Counted from the first letter of the stretch, positions 1 through 10,592 are shown. The stretch is 64,000 nt of DNA from Aquabacter sediminis (GCF_028863665.1 NZ_JARBFX010000001.1:434001-498000), one strand, 5' to 3'. The notes: generated by a model not told the origin, from the sequence alone. Translations and numbers: made by a program.

Positions 1-690
<690 letters not shown>

Positions 691-803
691 CTAGCGCGTG
701 CGGCGCGGAATGCGAAGAGGGCGCGGCAGCGGCACGGTGCCATTTGGGCTATGGTCCGCGCCGAACCGCCCGCAATGCCGGGCCAGACCCTGAAGGACGC
801 CTC

Positions 804-1256
804 ATGACGCAAGACGAGCTGCAGCTCGGCCGGCAGACCGCCCTGCCCGATAATCCAGACACCGCCACCCTCGACCGCGTGCCCAATCCGCATGTGGACA
901 CCGATTATGTGGCCCGCTTCACCTGCCCGGAATTCACCTCGCTGTGCCCCGTCACCGGCCAGCCGGACTTCGCGCACCTGGTCATCGACTACGTGCCGGA
1001 CCTTTATCTGGTGGAATCCAAGTCGCTGAAGCTCTACCTCGCCGCCTTCCGCAACCACGGCGCCTTCCATGAGGACTGCACGGTGGCCATCGGCAAGCGC
1101 CTGGTGCAGCTTTTGCAGCCCCGCTATCTGCGTATCGCCGGCTATTGGTATCCGCGGGGGGGCATCCCCATCGACGTTTTCTGGCAGACTGGCACACTGC
1201 CGGCCGGCGCGTGGCTGCCGGACACCGGCGTCGCCCCCTATCGCGGGCGGGGCTGA
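804..1256 (+). CDS. queF: NADPH-dependent 7-cyano-7-deazaguanine reductase QueF
   Basis: QueF reduces preQ0 to preQ1 in queuosine biosynthesis for tRNA. The 150-residue protein is the short, single-domain type. The catalytic cysteine is visible at about residue 48 ([12 protein letters not shown]), with the family aspartate a few residues on. The NADPH-binding QueF motif ESKSLKLYL is at 71-79. A frame extends upstream, but the ATG at 804 has a GAAGGA ribosome binding site and gives the family length. A DUF1835 gene follows after 54 bases. Confidence 0.96.
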   Translation: MTQDELQLGRQTALPDNPDTATLDRVPNPHVDTDYVARFTCPEFTSLCPVTGQPDFAHLVIDYVPDLYLVESKSLKLYLAAFRNHGAFHEDCTVAIGKRLVQLLQPRYLRIAGYWYPRGGIPIDVFWQTGTLPAGAWLPDTGVAPYRGRG

Positions 1257-1310
1257 GGCAGGCGAGCCACCAAAAGGCCCACAAGCAGAGGCTCCAACAG
1301 GGAGAGGCAG

Positions 1311-2327
1311 ATGGCCAGGCTGATCGTCACCAACGGGGATTCCGCCGCCGCCAACATTCGCAGTGGCGGCGTCTCCGGCCGGGTGCTGGAATGGCGCGAC
1401 GTGCTCCATGACGGCCCGGTGCCGGGACTGGAAAGCCTCGAACTGGTGTCGGACGTGCGGGCGGATTATCTCGCCGCTGTCTTCGGCCTCGACTTTGCCG
1501 ATGTGCGCGGCGACTTCGCCGCGCGCGACGGGCTCATCACCGCCCACATCGCCTATAGCGATGTGGAATTGTGGTTCGAGCACGACCTGTTCGACCAGCT
1601 TCAGCTGGTGCAGCTGCTCGCCTTCTTCGCCCGCGAGCCCGAGCGGGTGGGCCTCAAGCTGATGCAGGCGGACACGTATCTGGGCGCCCTTTCGCACGAG
1701 GCGGCCGCCGCCCTTGCCCCAGGCGCTGTCCCCGTCACCACGGTGCAACTGGAGGCCGGACGCGCCACCTGGGCGGTGGTGACGGCGGACACGCCGGAGG
1801 GCATCGCGGCTCTCGCGGAGGCGCCGGTTCCGGACCTGCCCTTCCTCGCCCCTTCGCTGCGGCGCTGGCTGGAGGAACTGCCCGCCCCGGCCTCCGGGCT
1901 CTCGCTGACACAGGAGCGGGCACTTCAGGCCCTTGCCGAGGGGCCGATGATCGTCGGCCGCCTGTTCGGCGCGGTGACCGAGCAGGACGAGGCCAAGTTT
2001 CTGGGCGACATGAGCTTCTTCCTGCGCCTCGACGAGATGGCCTTCGGCCCGGAGCCGCTCCTCACCGGCCTGCCCTGCCCGGTCCATGAGGTGCCGCGCT
2101 TCTCTCCCGCCGTCGCCGGAGAGGTGCCCACCGCCGAGGAGCTCTCCTACCGCTCCTATGCGGCGAGCACGGTGACCCTTACCCCGGCCGGCCGTGCGGC
2201 ATTGGCTGGCACGCTGGACCATGCCACCGCCAACGCCATCGATCGCTGGCAAGGCGGCACGCACCTCAAGGCGGGCAACATCTGGCGGTTCGATCGGCGA
2301 GAGGGCCGTCTGGTGGCGCCGGCCTGA
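1311..2327 (+). CDS. DUF1835 domain-containing protein
   Basis: This 338-residue protein has no known reaction. The N-terminal half matches the DUF1835 pattern: VTNGDSAAANIR near the start, a DVLHDGPVP segment near residue 30, and the ELWFEHDLFDQLQLVQLL block near residue 90. The C-terminal part, from about residue 200, looks like the helical region that usually accompanies this domain (LSLTQERALQALAEGP, then FLGDMSFFLRL). No signal peptide or membrane segment is visible. The GGGAGAGG ribosome binding site just before the ATG supports the start. It lies downstream of queF and may be cotranscribed; a functional link is not implied. Confidence 0.85.
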   Translation: MARLIVTNGDSAAANIRSGGVSGRVLEWRDVLHDGPVPGLESLELVSDVRADYLAAVFGLDFADVRGDFAARDGLITAHIAYSDVELWFEHDLFDQLQLVQLLAFFAREPERVGLKLMQADTYLGALSHEAAAALAPGAVPVTTVQLEAGRATWAVVTADTPEGIAALAEAPVPDLPFLAPSLRRWLEELPAPASGLSLTQERALQALAEGPMIVGRLFGAVTEQDEAKFLGDMSFFLRLDEMAFGPEPLLTGLPCPVHEVPRFSPAVAGEVPTAEELSYRSYAASTVTLTPAGRAALAGTLDHATANAIDRWQGGTHLKAGNIWRFDRREGRLVAPA

Positions 2328-2330
2328 GGG

Positions 2331-4622
2331 CTAGAGGCTGAGGAAGTCCGTGTCGAGGACGATCCCATTGGCAATGGAGGGCGCCACGAGATCCACATTC
2401 TCCGGGCTCTCCGAGAAGGCCGCGAGGATCTGCGCGCGGGCGCCGGGGTCCCGGTTGAGCCAGTCCTGGTAAAAGGACAGGCCCGAGGCATCCGCCGCCC
2501 GCCCCAGCACGTTGTGATAGAGCGCGTTGATGAACACGCCATCGGACGTGTTGGCGCCGTAGAGCTGCTGGAACTCGGGCGCGTTGATGAAGAAGCTCGC
2601 CATCTCCACAAGCGAGAAGCCGTGCTCCTCGTAATTGTTGAGATTGAAGGTCAAGCCTTGCACGTCCGGCTTGCGACCGAATGCGGCCTGATAGAGGCGA
2701 TAAAGCTCTCCCGGCGCGCCGTCCACATCCAGGGCGAGCGTCAGATCCGAGAATTCGATCCGCTCGACGGTGCGCAGGTCATAGATGCCCTGGGGAGTGA
2801 CGAGGCTCGTCTGCCCCTCCTCGCCAGAGCCCACCTGAACCGAATACGAACCATAGCTCGTCACGGCGGTATCGACGCCCGCCCCTCCGCTCACGGCGAT
2901 ACGCTCGATCGGAACGCTGTAGCCGAGCGCGGGGGTCATCCACCCCGTGAAGTCCGGGAGATCGATGCGCCGATCATCGCGGTCGGCCTCCAGCGCAATG
3001 GCACCGCCAATGGCAAGGGCAACCCGGTCAATGTTCTCCGGGCTCTGGGAGAATGCGGTGAGAACCTCGGCCCGCTGATCCGGGCTTCGCGCCAGCCAGT
3101 CGGTGTAGTAGGCCCGGCCTCCCGCGTCCGGGTCACGGCCCAGGACATTCTTGTAAAGCGCGGCCACGAATGTGTCGTCACTGGCTCCCGAACCATACAG
3201 CTGGGCAAATTCCGGGGCATTCACGAAGAAATTGGCCATGTCCCGGAGGGAAAACGTCCCGCTCTCATAAGTCTCGAGATTTGAGGACAGTCCGGCAATG
3301 TCTGGCTGGCGCCCGAAGGCTGCCTGGTAGAGTCGATACAGCTCTCCCGGCTTTCCATCGATATCGCGCGCGAGGGTGATATCCGCGAACGCCAGACGTT
3401 CGACGTCCTTCAGCAACACGAAACGCGATCCGAAACTGACCTGGGTTACGTTTCCATCCCAGATGATCTGGGCCGCGTCGCGCACCATGCCGAAGGACAC
3501 AGTGTCCGTCCCGGCGCCGCCATAGATCCAGTCACCCTCGAAACGGGCACCGATCTCGATCCGGTCATTTCCGCCATTTGCCATGACCACATCCTGCCCA
3601 CGGCCAGGCAAAATATGGTCATCCCGTGATGACCCGAACAGCGTATCCTTCTTGCCGCTACCGGATATCACCTTGTCCTTGAAGACGACCGCCTCAAACG
3701 AGTTGACCTCCCTGGTACCGAAGCCGAAATTTGACAGCGAATCCACGATCGATTCAGACGCAAACCCGAACTTATCGCTCAAAAAATCCGATGCATCTTT
3801 CTTGAATGAGTAAATATTTCCATTTGCTGTATCTTCGTAATCTCTAAATCCAATATCATTTTTACCGGAAACATAATCCATACCCTGCTCTGCAAGGTCC
3901 ATCATATTCCCGATGAAATTGCCCAGTATCTTACGGACACTGAGAGCCTCGACAACGGCATTCCCAATATCCCCCAACCCACGGACCCTGTCTTTTATTT
4001 CGTCTTCTATAGCGTCCTTCACGCCCTCGTACGCTGTCGCGCCGATCTGGTCGAACAACTCCTCGCGTGAGAGCCCATGGCTCCCCAAGGCGGTGTTGGC
4101 GAGGTCTGTGGCTTCCGAAATCCAGCTGCCGTCGGGAAGAATGTCGTAAAGTGGCGAAACCACCTCTCCGATCTTCCTAAGGCTGGTTTCGGCCTCGAAC
4201 TGCAGCGCAGGGTCGAGGTTGAAATTGAAGTTGGGAAGCTCGAACTGGGCCGGCAAGGGCTCCGGCTGAGCCGTCCCCGTGTCCATTTGGATGGCATCGT
4301 AGATGGAAACGTTCGGGCCGTACGTATTCAGCAGGTGGCGAAAATAGGACTGGGCCGCAATGACTTCAGAGAAATCGCCACTCAAGATCGTTTCAGCCGC
4401 AGCGAGAAGTTCATTCGTTCGATATTCTGGTGGAACGGACTGAACGAGTTGGTCATACGTGATTGACGACAAATCGATGGACGAAAAGTCGAAAGACACA
4501 ACTGCGGACAACGTGCCGAGCAATGTGGTCCGGGGGTCCCCGGACACCAGTGAACTATCGATCACATCCCAGCCATAGGTCGGCTGGTTTCCGTTGTCGA
4601 TCCCACTTGATCCCGACGTCAT
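2331..4622 (-). CDS. Large protein with RTX-like repeats and two DUF4214 domains
   Basis: About 763 residues from the ATG at 4620-4622. The N-terminal ~300 residues are unrecognised and acidic. A glycine/aspartate block follows with RTX-like nonapeptides (GSGKKDTLFGSSRDD, GGNDRIEIG, GGAGTDTVSFG), which usually bind calcium in exported proteins. After it come two similar DUF4214 units, each opening GELYRLYQAAFGR and ending in an AFSQSPEN-type motif, separated by a second beta segment (GGAGVDTAV). No Sec signal is visible, which would fit type I secretion through a C-terminal signal, but no type I exporter is nearby. The third between about 3600 and 4500 is clearly more AT-rich than its surroundings. 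It converges on the DUF1835 gene with 3 bases between them. Confidence 0.8.
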   Translation of the reverse strand: MTSGSSGIDNGNQPTYGWDVIDSSLVSGDPRTTLLGTLSAVVSFDFSSIDLSSITYDQLVQSVPPEYRTNELLAAAETILSGDFSEVIAAQSYFRHLLNTYGPNVSIYDAIQMDTGTAQPEPLPAQFELPNFNFNLDPALQFEAETSLRKIGEVVSPLYDILPDGSWISEATDLANTALGSHGLSREELFDQIGATAYEGVKDAIEDEIKDRVRGLGDIGNAVVEALSVRKILGNFIGNMMDLAEQGMDYVSGKNDIGFRDYEDTANGNIYSFKKDASDFLSDKFGFASESIVDSLSNFGFGTREVNSFEAVVFKDKVISGSGKKDTLFGSSRDDHILPGRGQDVVMANGGNDRIEIGARFEGDWIYGGAGTDTVSFGMVRDAAQIIWDGNVTQVSFGSRFVLLKDVERLAFADITLARDIDGKPGELYRLYQAAFGRQPDIAGLSSNLETYESGTFSLRDMANFFVNAPEFAQLYGSGASDDTFVAALYKNVLGRDPDAGGRAYYTDWLARSPDQRAEVLTAFSQSPENIDRVALAIGGAIALEADRDDRRIDLPDFTGWMTPALGYSVPIERIAVSGGAGVDTAVTSYGSYSVQVGSGEEGQTSLVTPQGIYDLRTVERIEFSDLTLALDVDGAPGELYRLYQAAFGRKPDVQGLTFNLNNYEEHGFSLVEMASFFINAPEFQQLYGANTSDGVFINALYHNVLGRAADASGLSFYQDWLNRDPGARAQILAAFSESPENVDLVAPSIANGIVLDTDFLSL

Positions 4623-4974
4623 CCCCGCCCCCGGCACGGTTCTCAACGAAGGATTGTACCTTACGCAAGGCTGAGCGCATCCTCCAATTGGGAGGGATGA
4701 GCAGCCGCGCGCCCATGAAGGATTTGCGCCCAATCGGCTTATGTCTTGGTCCCACAGAGGCAGGATGCCGGTGCCTCTGCATGGATTTTCTCGCGTGGCT
4801 TGTCTTGGGCGGCCTTTCCACGCCACGCCCCATGGGCTTTGCCAAAATGAGGGATGCGATCTGAGTTCGCCATCGCACCTCCCAAGAATCGCCTTGGCAG
4901 GGGTTGAACCTTAAGCTCTCCCGTACGTTGTTTCGCCGCATGCGTGCGGACGGGCGATCAAGAGGAAGACAGGC
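4623..4974. other. Intergenic region, 352 bases
   Basis: Divergent spacer between the DUF4214 gene and the metallopeptidase gene, so it should hold promoters for both. A hairpin with 8-base arms (CAGAGGCA and TGCCTCTG) lies at 4755-4779, and CCAATTGG sits inside a short near-palindrome near 4690. The reverse-strand DUF4214 frame runs on into this region as far as 4826, but that extension has no family similarity. The ribosome binding site AAGAGGAAG just before 4975 serves the metallopeptidase. I see no other gene. Confidence 0.5.
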
Positions 4975-5856
4975 ATGAAATGGGAGGATTTCCGCTCCAG
5001 CGGCAATGTGGAGGACCGGCGCGGCTTCTCCATGCCCGGCGGGCGGGGTGGTGGCATTGGGATTGGGACGCTGATCGTGGTCGGCCTCGTGGGCTGGGCG
5101 CTGGGCATTAATCCGCTGGTGCTGCTCTCCGGCCTCGATGCCATCCAAGGCGGCGGGAGCGGCTATTCCCAGCAGAGCGCCCCCACCCAGCAGGGCACGC
5201 GCGGCGCGCCCTCCGACGAGCTCGGCCGCTTCGCCTCCAAGGTGCTGGCGCAGACCGAGGACGTATGGACCGAGATCTTCCGCCAGCAAGGCAAGACCTA
5301 TAAGGACCCCACCCTGGTCCTGTTCTCCGACGCCACCCATTCGGCCTGCGGCGGCGCCTCCACCGCCATGGGGCCCTTCTATTGCCCCAACGACCAGAAG
5401 ATCTATCTGGACCAGACCTTCTTCCAGGAGATGAAGACCCGCTTCCGCGCGCCGGGAGACTTCGCCGCCGCCTATGTGATCGCGCACGAGGTGGGCCATC
5501 ATGTGCAGAACCTCATCGGCATTTTGCCGAAGGTTCAGGAGGCCCGGCGCAACGCGCGCACGGAGCGGGAATCCAACGCCTTGTCCGTGCGCACGGAATT
5601 GATGGCCGATTGTCTCGCCGGCGTGTGGGCGCATCATGCGGATGCCCGCTTCCAGGTGCTGGAGCCCGGCGACGTGCAGCAGGCGCTCAACGCCGCAACT
5701 GCCATCGGCGACGACACGCTGCAGAAGCGCGCCCAGGGCAGGGTGGTGCCGGACAGCTTCACCCACGGCTCCTCCCAGCAGCGGGTGACGTGGTTCTCGC
5801 GCGGGCTTAAGACGGGCTCCATGCAGCAGTGCAACACCTTGCAGGGACCCATCTGA
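4975..5856 (+). CDS. Neutral zinc metallopeptidase (YpfJ-like)
   Basis: A 293-residue member of the YpfJ/KPN_02809 family of putative neutral zinc metallopeptidases; the substrate is unknown. The N-terminus is polar and glycine-rich, then one membrane segment spans about residues 29-52, so the catalytic domain is probably anchored in the inner membrane. The zinc-ligand motif HEVGHH is at 171-176, preceded by the conserved SACGGASTAMGPFYCPND segment (about 123-140). The length is normal for the family. The ribosome binding site is AAGAGGAAG. The stop codon overlaps the moaB start (ATGA), so the two genes are translationally coupled. Confidence 0.9.
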   Translation: MKWEDFRSSGNVEDRRGFSMPGGRGGGIGIGTLIVVGLVGWALGINPLVLLSGLDAIQGGGSGYSQQSAPTQQGTRGAPSDELGRFASKVLAQTEDVWTEIFRQQGKTYKDPTLVLFSDATHSACGGASTAMGPFYCPNDQKIYLDQTFFQEMKTRFRAPGDFAAAYVIAHEVGHHVQNLIGILPKVQEARRNARTERESNALSVRTELMADCLAGVWAHHADARFQVLEPGDVQQALNAATAIGDDTLQKRAQGRVVPDSFTHGSSQQRVTWFSRGLKTGSMQQCNTLQGPI

Positions 5857-6419
5857 TGGCCGGCCTCGACACCACCCGCCCCTTCGTCCCCGTCCGTATC
5901 GCGGTGCTAACTGTCTCAGATACCCGCGAACTGGCAGATGACCGCTCCGGCACCGTGCTGGCCGAGCGGATCGCAGCCGCCGGCCATCTGCTCGCGGGCC
6001 GGGCCATCGTGAAGGACGACGTGGACGAGATCCGCGCGGCGGTGGGCGCCTGGATCGCCGATCCCGCCGTGGATGTGGTCATCACCACCGGCGGCACGGG
6101 CTTTACCGGCCGCGACGTGACGCCGGAGGCCCTGGAGCCCCTGTTCGAGAAGCGGATGGAGGGCTTCTCCACCGTCTTCCACATGATCTCGTTTGCCAAG
6201 ATCGGCACCTCGACCTTGCAGAGCCGGGCCACCGCCGGGGTGGCCAATGCCACCTACATCTTCTGCCTGCCGGGCTCCCCGGGCGCCTGCAAGGATGGCT
6301 GGGACGAGATCCTGGTCCACCAACTGGACGTGCGGCACCGGCCCTGCAATTTCATCGAGATCCTGCCCCGCCTCGACGAGCACCTGAAGCGCGCCAAGGC
6401 CAAGGGAGCCACCGTCTGA
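5856..6419 (+). CDS. moaB: Molybdenum cofactor biosynthesis protein MoaB
   Basis: MoaB/MogA family protein of 187 residues; in the family it adenylylates molybdopterin during molybdenum cofactor synthesis. The substrate-binding signature TTGGTGFTGRDVTPEAL lies in the middle, followed by the MoaB-type ISFAKIGTSTLQSRA segment and LPGSPGACKDGWDE. The ATG at 5856 overlaps the upstream stop by the ATGA arrangement. No other molybdenum-cofactor gene is nearby. It converges on the HXXEE gene. Confidence 0.93.
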   Translation: MAGLDTTRPFVPVRIAVLTVSDTRELADDRSGTVLAERIAAAGHLLAGRAIVKDDVDEIRAAVGAWIADPAVDVVITTGGTGFTGRDVTPEALEPLFEKRMEGFSTVFHMISFAKIGTSTLQSRATAGVANATYIFCLPGSPGACKDGWDEILVHQLDVRHRPCNFIEILPRLDEHLKRAKAKGATV

Positions 6420-6422
6420 GGC

Positions 6423-7196
6423 TCATTCGACGGGCGGTGGCGCCGGCTTCGGCGCGCGCCGCCGGGGCGCGCGGGGCGCGGGACGGGCAGGCGCCACCGA
6501 CACCGGCCGGTCCGGCATGGCGAAATACATGAGGGCGAGCGGCACGAGCCCGTTCAACGCCTGCGTCACCGACAGCACTTCCGGGCCGATATAGCCGCGC
6601 AGGAACAGCATGAGCGAGCCGAGCAGCACGCCATGCACCGCAAGGCCGCCGGCCACCAGCAGCAAGAGTGCCTTGAGCCCCGCGCCATAGCGCTTGACCG
6701 CCACGAACAGCACCCACAGACATAAGGGCGCAAACAGGCTGGTGGCGGTGAGAAGGCCGGGATTGTAGCGGGAATTCATCACGGCCGGCCCCGCATGGGC
6801 GAAGATGTTGACCAGCGGCACCGCGAAGAAGCTGAGGCCCAGCAGCGGCCGGCGCGGCGCCAGCAAGGCCGCCAGAATGCCCGCGAGCCACACCCCGCCC
6901 ACATTCACCGAGGTGATGAAGGACAAGGGCACCGGGCAGGCAATGGGATCGCGATAGCTCAATTCCGCACACAGCGCGCCCCGGAAGGCATAGGGACGGC
7001 CGAGCATGTCCACCCCGTGCTCCTCGAACTGGTGGATCAGGTAGACGGCAATGCCCAGCCAGGTGAGCCAGCCCATGTCCAGCCAGCGCCGCTGGGTGCG
7101 ATCCGCCGCCAGGCCGTCGCCCGCCGCGAGCAGGATGAGAAGGATGCCGGCGGCGCCGAGGCCGATCCAAGGCCAGATGGTTGCGAACAGGGGCAT
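6423..7196 (-). CDS. HXXEE domain integral membrane protein
   Basis: About 257 residues from the ATG at 7194-7196. The protein is strongly hydrophobic, with six or seven predicted membrane segments, and carries the family-defining motif in HQFEEHGVD near residue 58. A proline- and arginine-rich cytosolic tail ends it (PRAPRRRAPKPAPPP). The function of HXXEE proteins is not established. A frame also continues upstream to 7301, but that part is not membrane-like and would overlap aidB. No convincing ribosome binding site is seen at the chosen ATG. It is divergent from aidB and converges on moaB. Confidence 0.75.
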   Translation of the reverse strand: MPLFATIWPWIGLGAAGILLILLAAGDGLAADRTQRRWLDMGWLTWLGIAVYLIHQFEEHGVDMLGRPYAFRGALCAELSYRDPIACPVPLSFITSVNVGGVWLAGILAALLAPRRPLLGLSFFAVPLVNIFAHAGPAVMNSRYNPGLLTATSLFAPLCLWVLFVAVKRYGAGLKALLLLVAGGLAVHGVLLGSLMLFLRGYIGPEVLSVTQALNGLVPLALMYFAMPDRPVSVAPARPAPRAPRRRAPKPAPPPVE

Positions 7197-7299
7197 GGGC
7201 GCGCAGCTTAAGGAGGGGAGGGTTTCGCAATGGTTCAGATGCGAATCCCAGCCCGCAAAAGATAGCACGGCCATCAACGGCCGGCTCCGGGAGGACGCC

Positions 7300-8952
7300 A
7301 TGGCAGGATCGGTTTCTCAGGCCACTGAGGCGCGCGCGGAATGGGCGGAGCCCGCCGGCGAAACGGTGCTGAACCAGCCCCCGCCCTTTGCCGACTTCAA
7401 CCTCGCGGCCCTCGACGCGCCCCTGCGCGAACAGGCCGCCGGCGGAGAGCCAGCCCCTGCCTTGCTGCGGTTCGGGTCCACCTGGGGCGGGGCGGACCGT
7501 TTGGCGCTCGGGCGCCTCGCCAATGAAAACCCGCCGCGCCTGCGCACCCACGACCCCCAGGGCCGCCGGCTGGATTTGGTGGAATTTCATCCCTCCTATC
7601 ATGCTCTTATGGCGGAAAGCTCGGTCGGCGGATTAAGCGCGTCCACCTGGCAAGGCGGCAGCCATCTGGCCCGCGCCGCCCGGCTCTACATCGTCTCCGG
7701 CGTGGAGGCCGGCCATGTGTGCCCGCTCACCATGACCCATGCCGCCCCGGCCGCGCTCGCTGCCGCGCCGGCCCTTTTGGCCGAATGGCTGCCGCGCGTT
7801 CGCGCCGGCCATTATGACGGACGCTTCCTGCCCTTCTGGGAGAAGAGCGGCGTCACGCTGGGCATGGGCATGACGGAGAAGCAGGGGGGCACCGATGTAC
7901 GCGCCAATCTCTCCAGCGCCCGGCCGGTGGGCGGCGGGGAATATGAGGTGGCGGGCCACAAATGGTTCTTCTCCGCGCCCATGAGCGATGCCTTCCTGGT
8001 GCTGGCGCAGGCGCCTGGCGGGCTCTCCTGCTTCCTCATGCCGCGCTTTCGGCCGGACGGCAGCCTCAACGGCCTGCATTTCCAGCGATTGAAAGACAAA
8101 CTGGGCAACCGGTCCAATGCCTCGGCCGAGGTGGAGTTTGACCGCGCCTTCGCCTGGGGCGTCGGCGAAGAGGGCCGGGGCGTCGCCACCATCCTCAACA
8201 TGGTTCAGATGACCCGGCTCGATTGCGCCGCCTCATCCGCCGGCCTCATGCGCATGGCGCTCGCCCAGGCGCTGCACCATGCCCGCCACCGCACCGTCTT
8301 CGGCAAGACGCTCATCTCCCAGCCGGCCATGACCGCGCTTCTGGCGGACATGGCGCTGGAGGTGGAAGGCGCCGTCGCGCTGGTGATGCGCCTTGCCCGT
8401 GCCTTCGATGGTGCGGCGATGAACCCGCAGGAGGCCGCCCGCGCCCGCCTGCTCACCCCCGCGGTGAAGTTTTTGGTCTGCAAGCTGGCGCCCGGCTTCA
8501 TCTACGAGGCCATGGAGGCGTTGGGCGGCAATGGCTATGTGGAAGAGAGCCCCCTGCCCCGGCTCTATCGGGAGGCGCCGGTGAATTCCATCTGGGAAGG
8601 CTCGGGCAATGTGGTCGCTCTCGACCTGCTGCGCGCGGCAAGCCGGGAGCCGGAGGCGGCGCGGGCGCTGCTTGACGCCCTCGTCAAGGAGGCCGGTGGG
8701 CTTGCGGGCGCCCATGAGACCGCCCTGTCCCTCGCGGCACGCCTGGCCGCGCCGGATCGGGAAAGGCAGGCGCGCAGCCTGGCCGAGGGCCTTGCCACCC
8801 TCGCGGCGGCCGCCGCGCTCGCGGAGCGGGCCCCTGCCCCCATCGCCGAGGCCTATGCAGCCAGCCGCCTTCGAACGGGACGGGGGATGCTTGGGACGGC
8901 GGACCTCGGCGATACCGCCGACCTGCTTCTGGCTCGGGCTTTCGCCGCCTGA
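7300..8952 (+). CDS. aidB: AidB-like acyl-CoA dehydrogenase family protein
   Basis: A 550-residue flavoprotein closely resembling E. coli AidB, which is induced during adaptive response to alkylation and binds DNA. Shared AidB features include the opening VLNQPPPFADFNL, SASTWQGG, GMGMTEKQGGTDV, GHKWFFSAPMSDAFLVLAQ, LKDKLGNRSNASAEVEF and VNSIWEGSGN. The length includes the C-terminal helical domain that binds DNA in E. coli AidB. The ATG at 7300 has a GGGAGG site 10 bases upstream. It is not next to an ada or alkB gene, so alkylation control is inferred from homology only. Confidence 0.9.
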   Translation: MAGSVSQATEARAEWAEPAGETVLNQPPPFADFNLAALDAPLREQAAGGEPAPALLRFGSTWGGADRLALGRLANENPPRLRTHDPQGRRLDLVEFHPSYHALMAESSVGGLSASTWQGGSHLARAARLYIVSGVEAGHVCPLTMTHAAPAALAAAPALLAEWLPRVRAGHYDGRFLPFWEKSGVTLGMGMTEKQGGTDVRANLSSARPVGGGEYEVAGHKWFFSAPMSDAFLVLAQAPGGLSCFLMPRFRPDGSLNGLHFQRLKDKLGNRSNASAEVEFDRAFAWGVGEEGRGVATILNMVQMTRLDCAASSAGLMRMALAQALHHARHRTVFGKTLISQPAMTALLADMALEVEGAVALVMRLARAFDGAAMNPQEAARARLLTPAVKFLVCKLAPGFIYEAMEALGGNGYVEESPLPRLYREAPVNSIWEGSGNVVALDLLRAASREPEAARALLDALVKEAGGLAGAHETALSLAARLAAPDRERQARSLAEGLATLAAAAALAERAPAPIAEAYAASRLRTGRGMLGTADLGDTADLLLARAFAA

Positions 8953-9057
8953 TCGCGTCATCCGGGGTGGATGCAACCCGCCATCCGTGGCACAGACACC
9001 GCCGAGCCGGCGCGCGTCCGCCGGCATGTCCGTCTGCGCGTTCAAAGGCCCGGTTCC

Positions 9058-10116
9058 ATGAGCAGCTATTGGAGTTCCATCGTTCACGGCCTGACCCCCT
9101 ATGTCCCCGGCGAGCAGCCGAAGATGGAGGGGATCATCAAGCTGAACACGAACGAGAATCCCTATCCGCCCTCGCCCCGCGTGGCGCAGGCGGTGGCTGG
9201 CGAGGTGGACACGCTGCGCCTCTATCCCGACCCCACAGGCCTGAAGTTGCGCACCGCGCTCGCTGCCCGCTATGGGGTGACGGCGGACCAGGTGTTCGTG
9301 GGCAATGGCTCGGACGAGGTGCTCGCCCACGCCTTCCAGGCGCTCCTGAAGCATGAGGCGCCGCTGCTGTTCCCGGACATCACCTATTCCTTCTATCCGG
9401 TCTATTGCGGGCTTTACGGAATCGCTTTCGAGGCCATCCCGCTGGACGACCACCTGCGGGTGAACATCGCCGACTATGACCGCCCCTGCGGCGCCATCAT
9501 CCTGCCCAACCCCAACGCCCCAACAGGCATCGCCCTGCCACGGGCTGAGATCGAGGCGCTGGTGAAGGCGCATCCGGATGCGGTGGTGGTGATCGACGAG
9601 GCCTATGTGGATTTCGGGGCTGAGAGCGCCGTGCCGCTGGTGGCTGACTATCCCAACCTGCTGGTGGTGCACACCTTCTCGAAGTCGCGCTCGCTCGCCG
9701 GCCTGCGGGTGGGATTCGCCATCGGCCAGCGCCCCCTCATCGAGGCGCTGGAACGGGTGAAGGACAGCTTCAACTCCTATCCGCTGGACCGCCTGGCCCT
9801 CGCCGGCGCCACGGCGGCGGTGGAGGACGAGACTTGGTTCCAGGACACCTGCGGGCGCATCGTGTCGAGCCGAACGCAGCTGGCCACCGATCTTTCCAGC
9901 CTCGGATTCGAGGTGCTGCCCTCCTCCGCCAACTTCCTGTTCGCGCGCCATCCCGCCCATGAGGGGGCACGGCTGGCGCAGGCGCTGCGCGAGCGGGCCA
10001 TCGTGGTGCGGCATTTCTCCAAGCCCCGCATCTCCGATTTCCTGCGCATCACCGTGGGCACGGACGAAGAGTGCGCGCGCCTTGTGGCGGCGCTAAAGGA
10101 GATCCTCGCCGCCTGA
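9058..10116 (+). CDS. hisC: Histidinol-phosphate aminotransferase
   Basis: Class I/II PLP aminotransferase of 352 residues that converts imidazole acetol phosphate to histidinol phosphate in histidine synthesis. The N-terminus [16 protein letters not shown] and the GNGSDEVL motif are typical of HisC. The PLP lysine is in [17 protein letters not shown], and a phosphate-binding arginine lies in the C-terminal FLRITVGT block. The start at 9058 matches the family N-terminus ([19 protein letters not shown]). There are no other his genes in the window. It sits directly upstream of the lipid A acyl cluster but separated from it by 179 bases. Confidence 0.95.
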   Translation: MSSYWSSIVHGLTPYVPGEQPKMEGIIKLNTNENPYPPSPRVAQAVAGEVDTLRLYPDPTGLKLRTALAARYGVTADQVFVGNGSDEVLAHAFQALLKHEAPLLFPDITYSFYPVYCGLYGIAFEAIPLDDHLRVNIADYDRPCGAIILPNPNAPTGIALPRAEIEALVKAHPDAVVVIDEAYVDFGAESAVPLVADYPNLLVVHTFSKSRSLAGLRVGFAIGQRPLIEALERVKDSFNSYPLDRLALAGATAAVEDETWFQDTCGRIVSSRTQLATDLSSLGFEVLPSSANFLFARHPAHEGARLAQALRERAIVVRHFSKPRISDFLRITVGTDEECARLVAALKEILAA

Positions 10117-10295
10117 GGCCCCTGCGCACCGGATAGCGGCAGGGCTCGCCATTGAAACCTCCCGCCACGTTCGCTATAGGGGCGCTCGACTTATTCGCAG
10201 GGCCGGTCGGCCGACCCTCGGCCATGCCCGCATTTGTGCTCCCGCGAGCTGGATGGGGACGGGCCAGCAAGCCGGACATTGAAAGAGGCGCATCC

Positions 10296-10577
10296 ATGTC
10301 TTCGACGTTCGATACCGTCGCCAACATCATCGCCGAGACGTGCGACATCCAGCGTGACACCATCACGCCGGAAAGCCACGCCATCGACGATCTCGGCATC
10401 GATAGCCTCGACTTCCTCGACATCGCCTTCGCCATCGACAAGGCTTTCGGCATCAAGCTGCCGCTGGAGCAGTGGACGCAGGAAGTGAACGACGGCAAGG
10501 CCACCACCGAGCAGTATTTCGTGCTCAAGAACCTCTGCGCGCGCATCGACGAGCTGGTCGCTGCGAAGTCGGCCTGA
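10296..10577 (+). CDS. acpXL: Acyl carrier protein AcpXL
   Basis: A 93-residue specialised acyl carrier protein that carries the very-long-chain hydroxy-fatty acid destined for lipid A. The phosphopantetheine attachment site is the serine at about residue 37 in [18 protein letters not shown], and the C-terminal half ([17 protein letters not shown]) is typical of AcpXL rather than the housekeeping ACP. The ATG at 10296 follows a GAAAGAGG site. It is the first gene of the cluster that continues to lpxXL; fabZ-like starts 15 bases after its stop. Confidence 0.96.
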   Translation: MSSTFDTVANIIAETCDIQRDTITPESHAIDDLGIDSLDFLDIAFAIDKAFGIKLPLEQWTQEVNDGKATTEQYFVLKNLCARIDELVAAKSA

Positions 10578-10592
10578 GGTCGGACGGAGCTG

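Noticed and set aside
4755-4779. Hairpin as a rho-independent terminator
   Set aside because: The 8-base stem has no T-run on either side, and no gene ends towards it.
4623-4826. Longer N-terminus for the DUF4214 protein
   Set aside because: The extra 68 residues have no similarity to the rest and read like non-coding sequence. The ATG at 4622 has a G-rich upstream stretch and starts a protein-like sequence.
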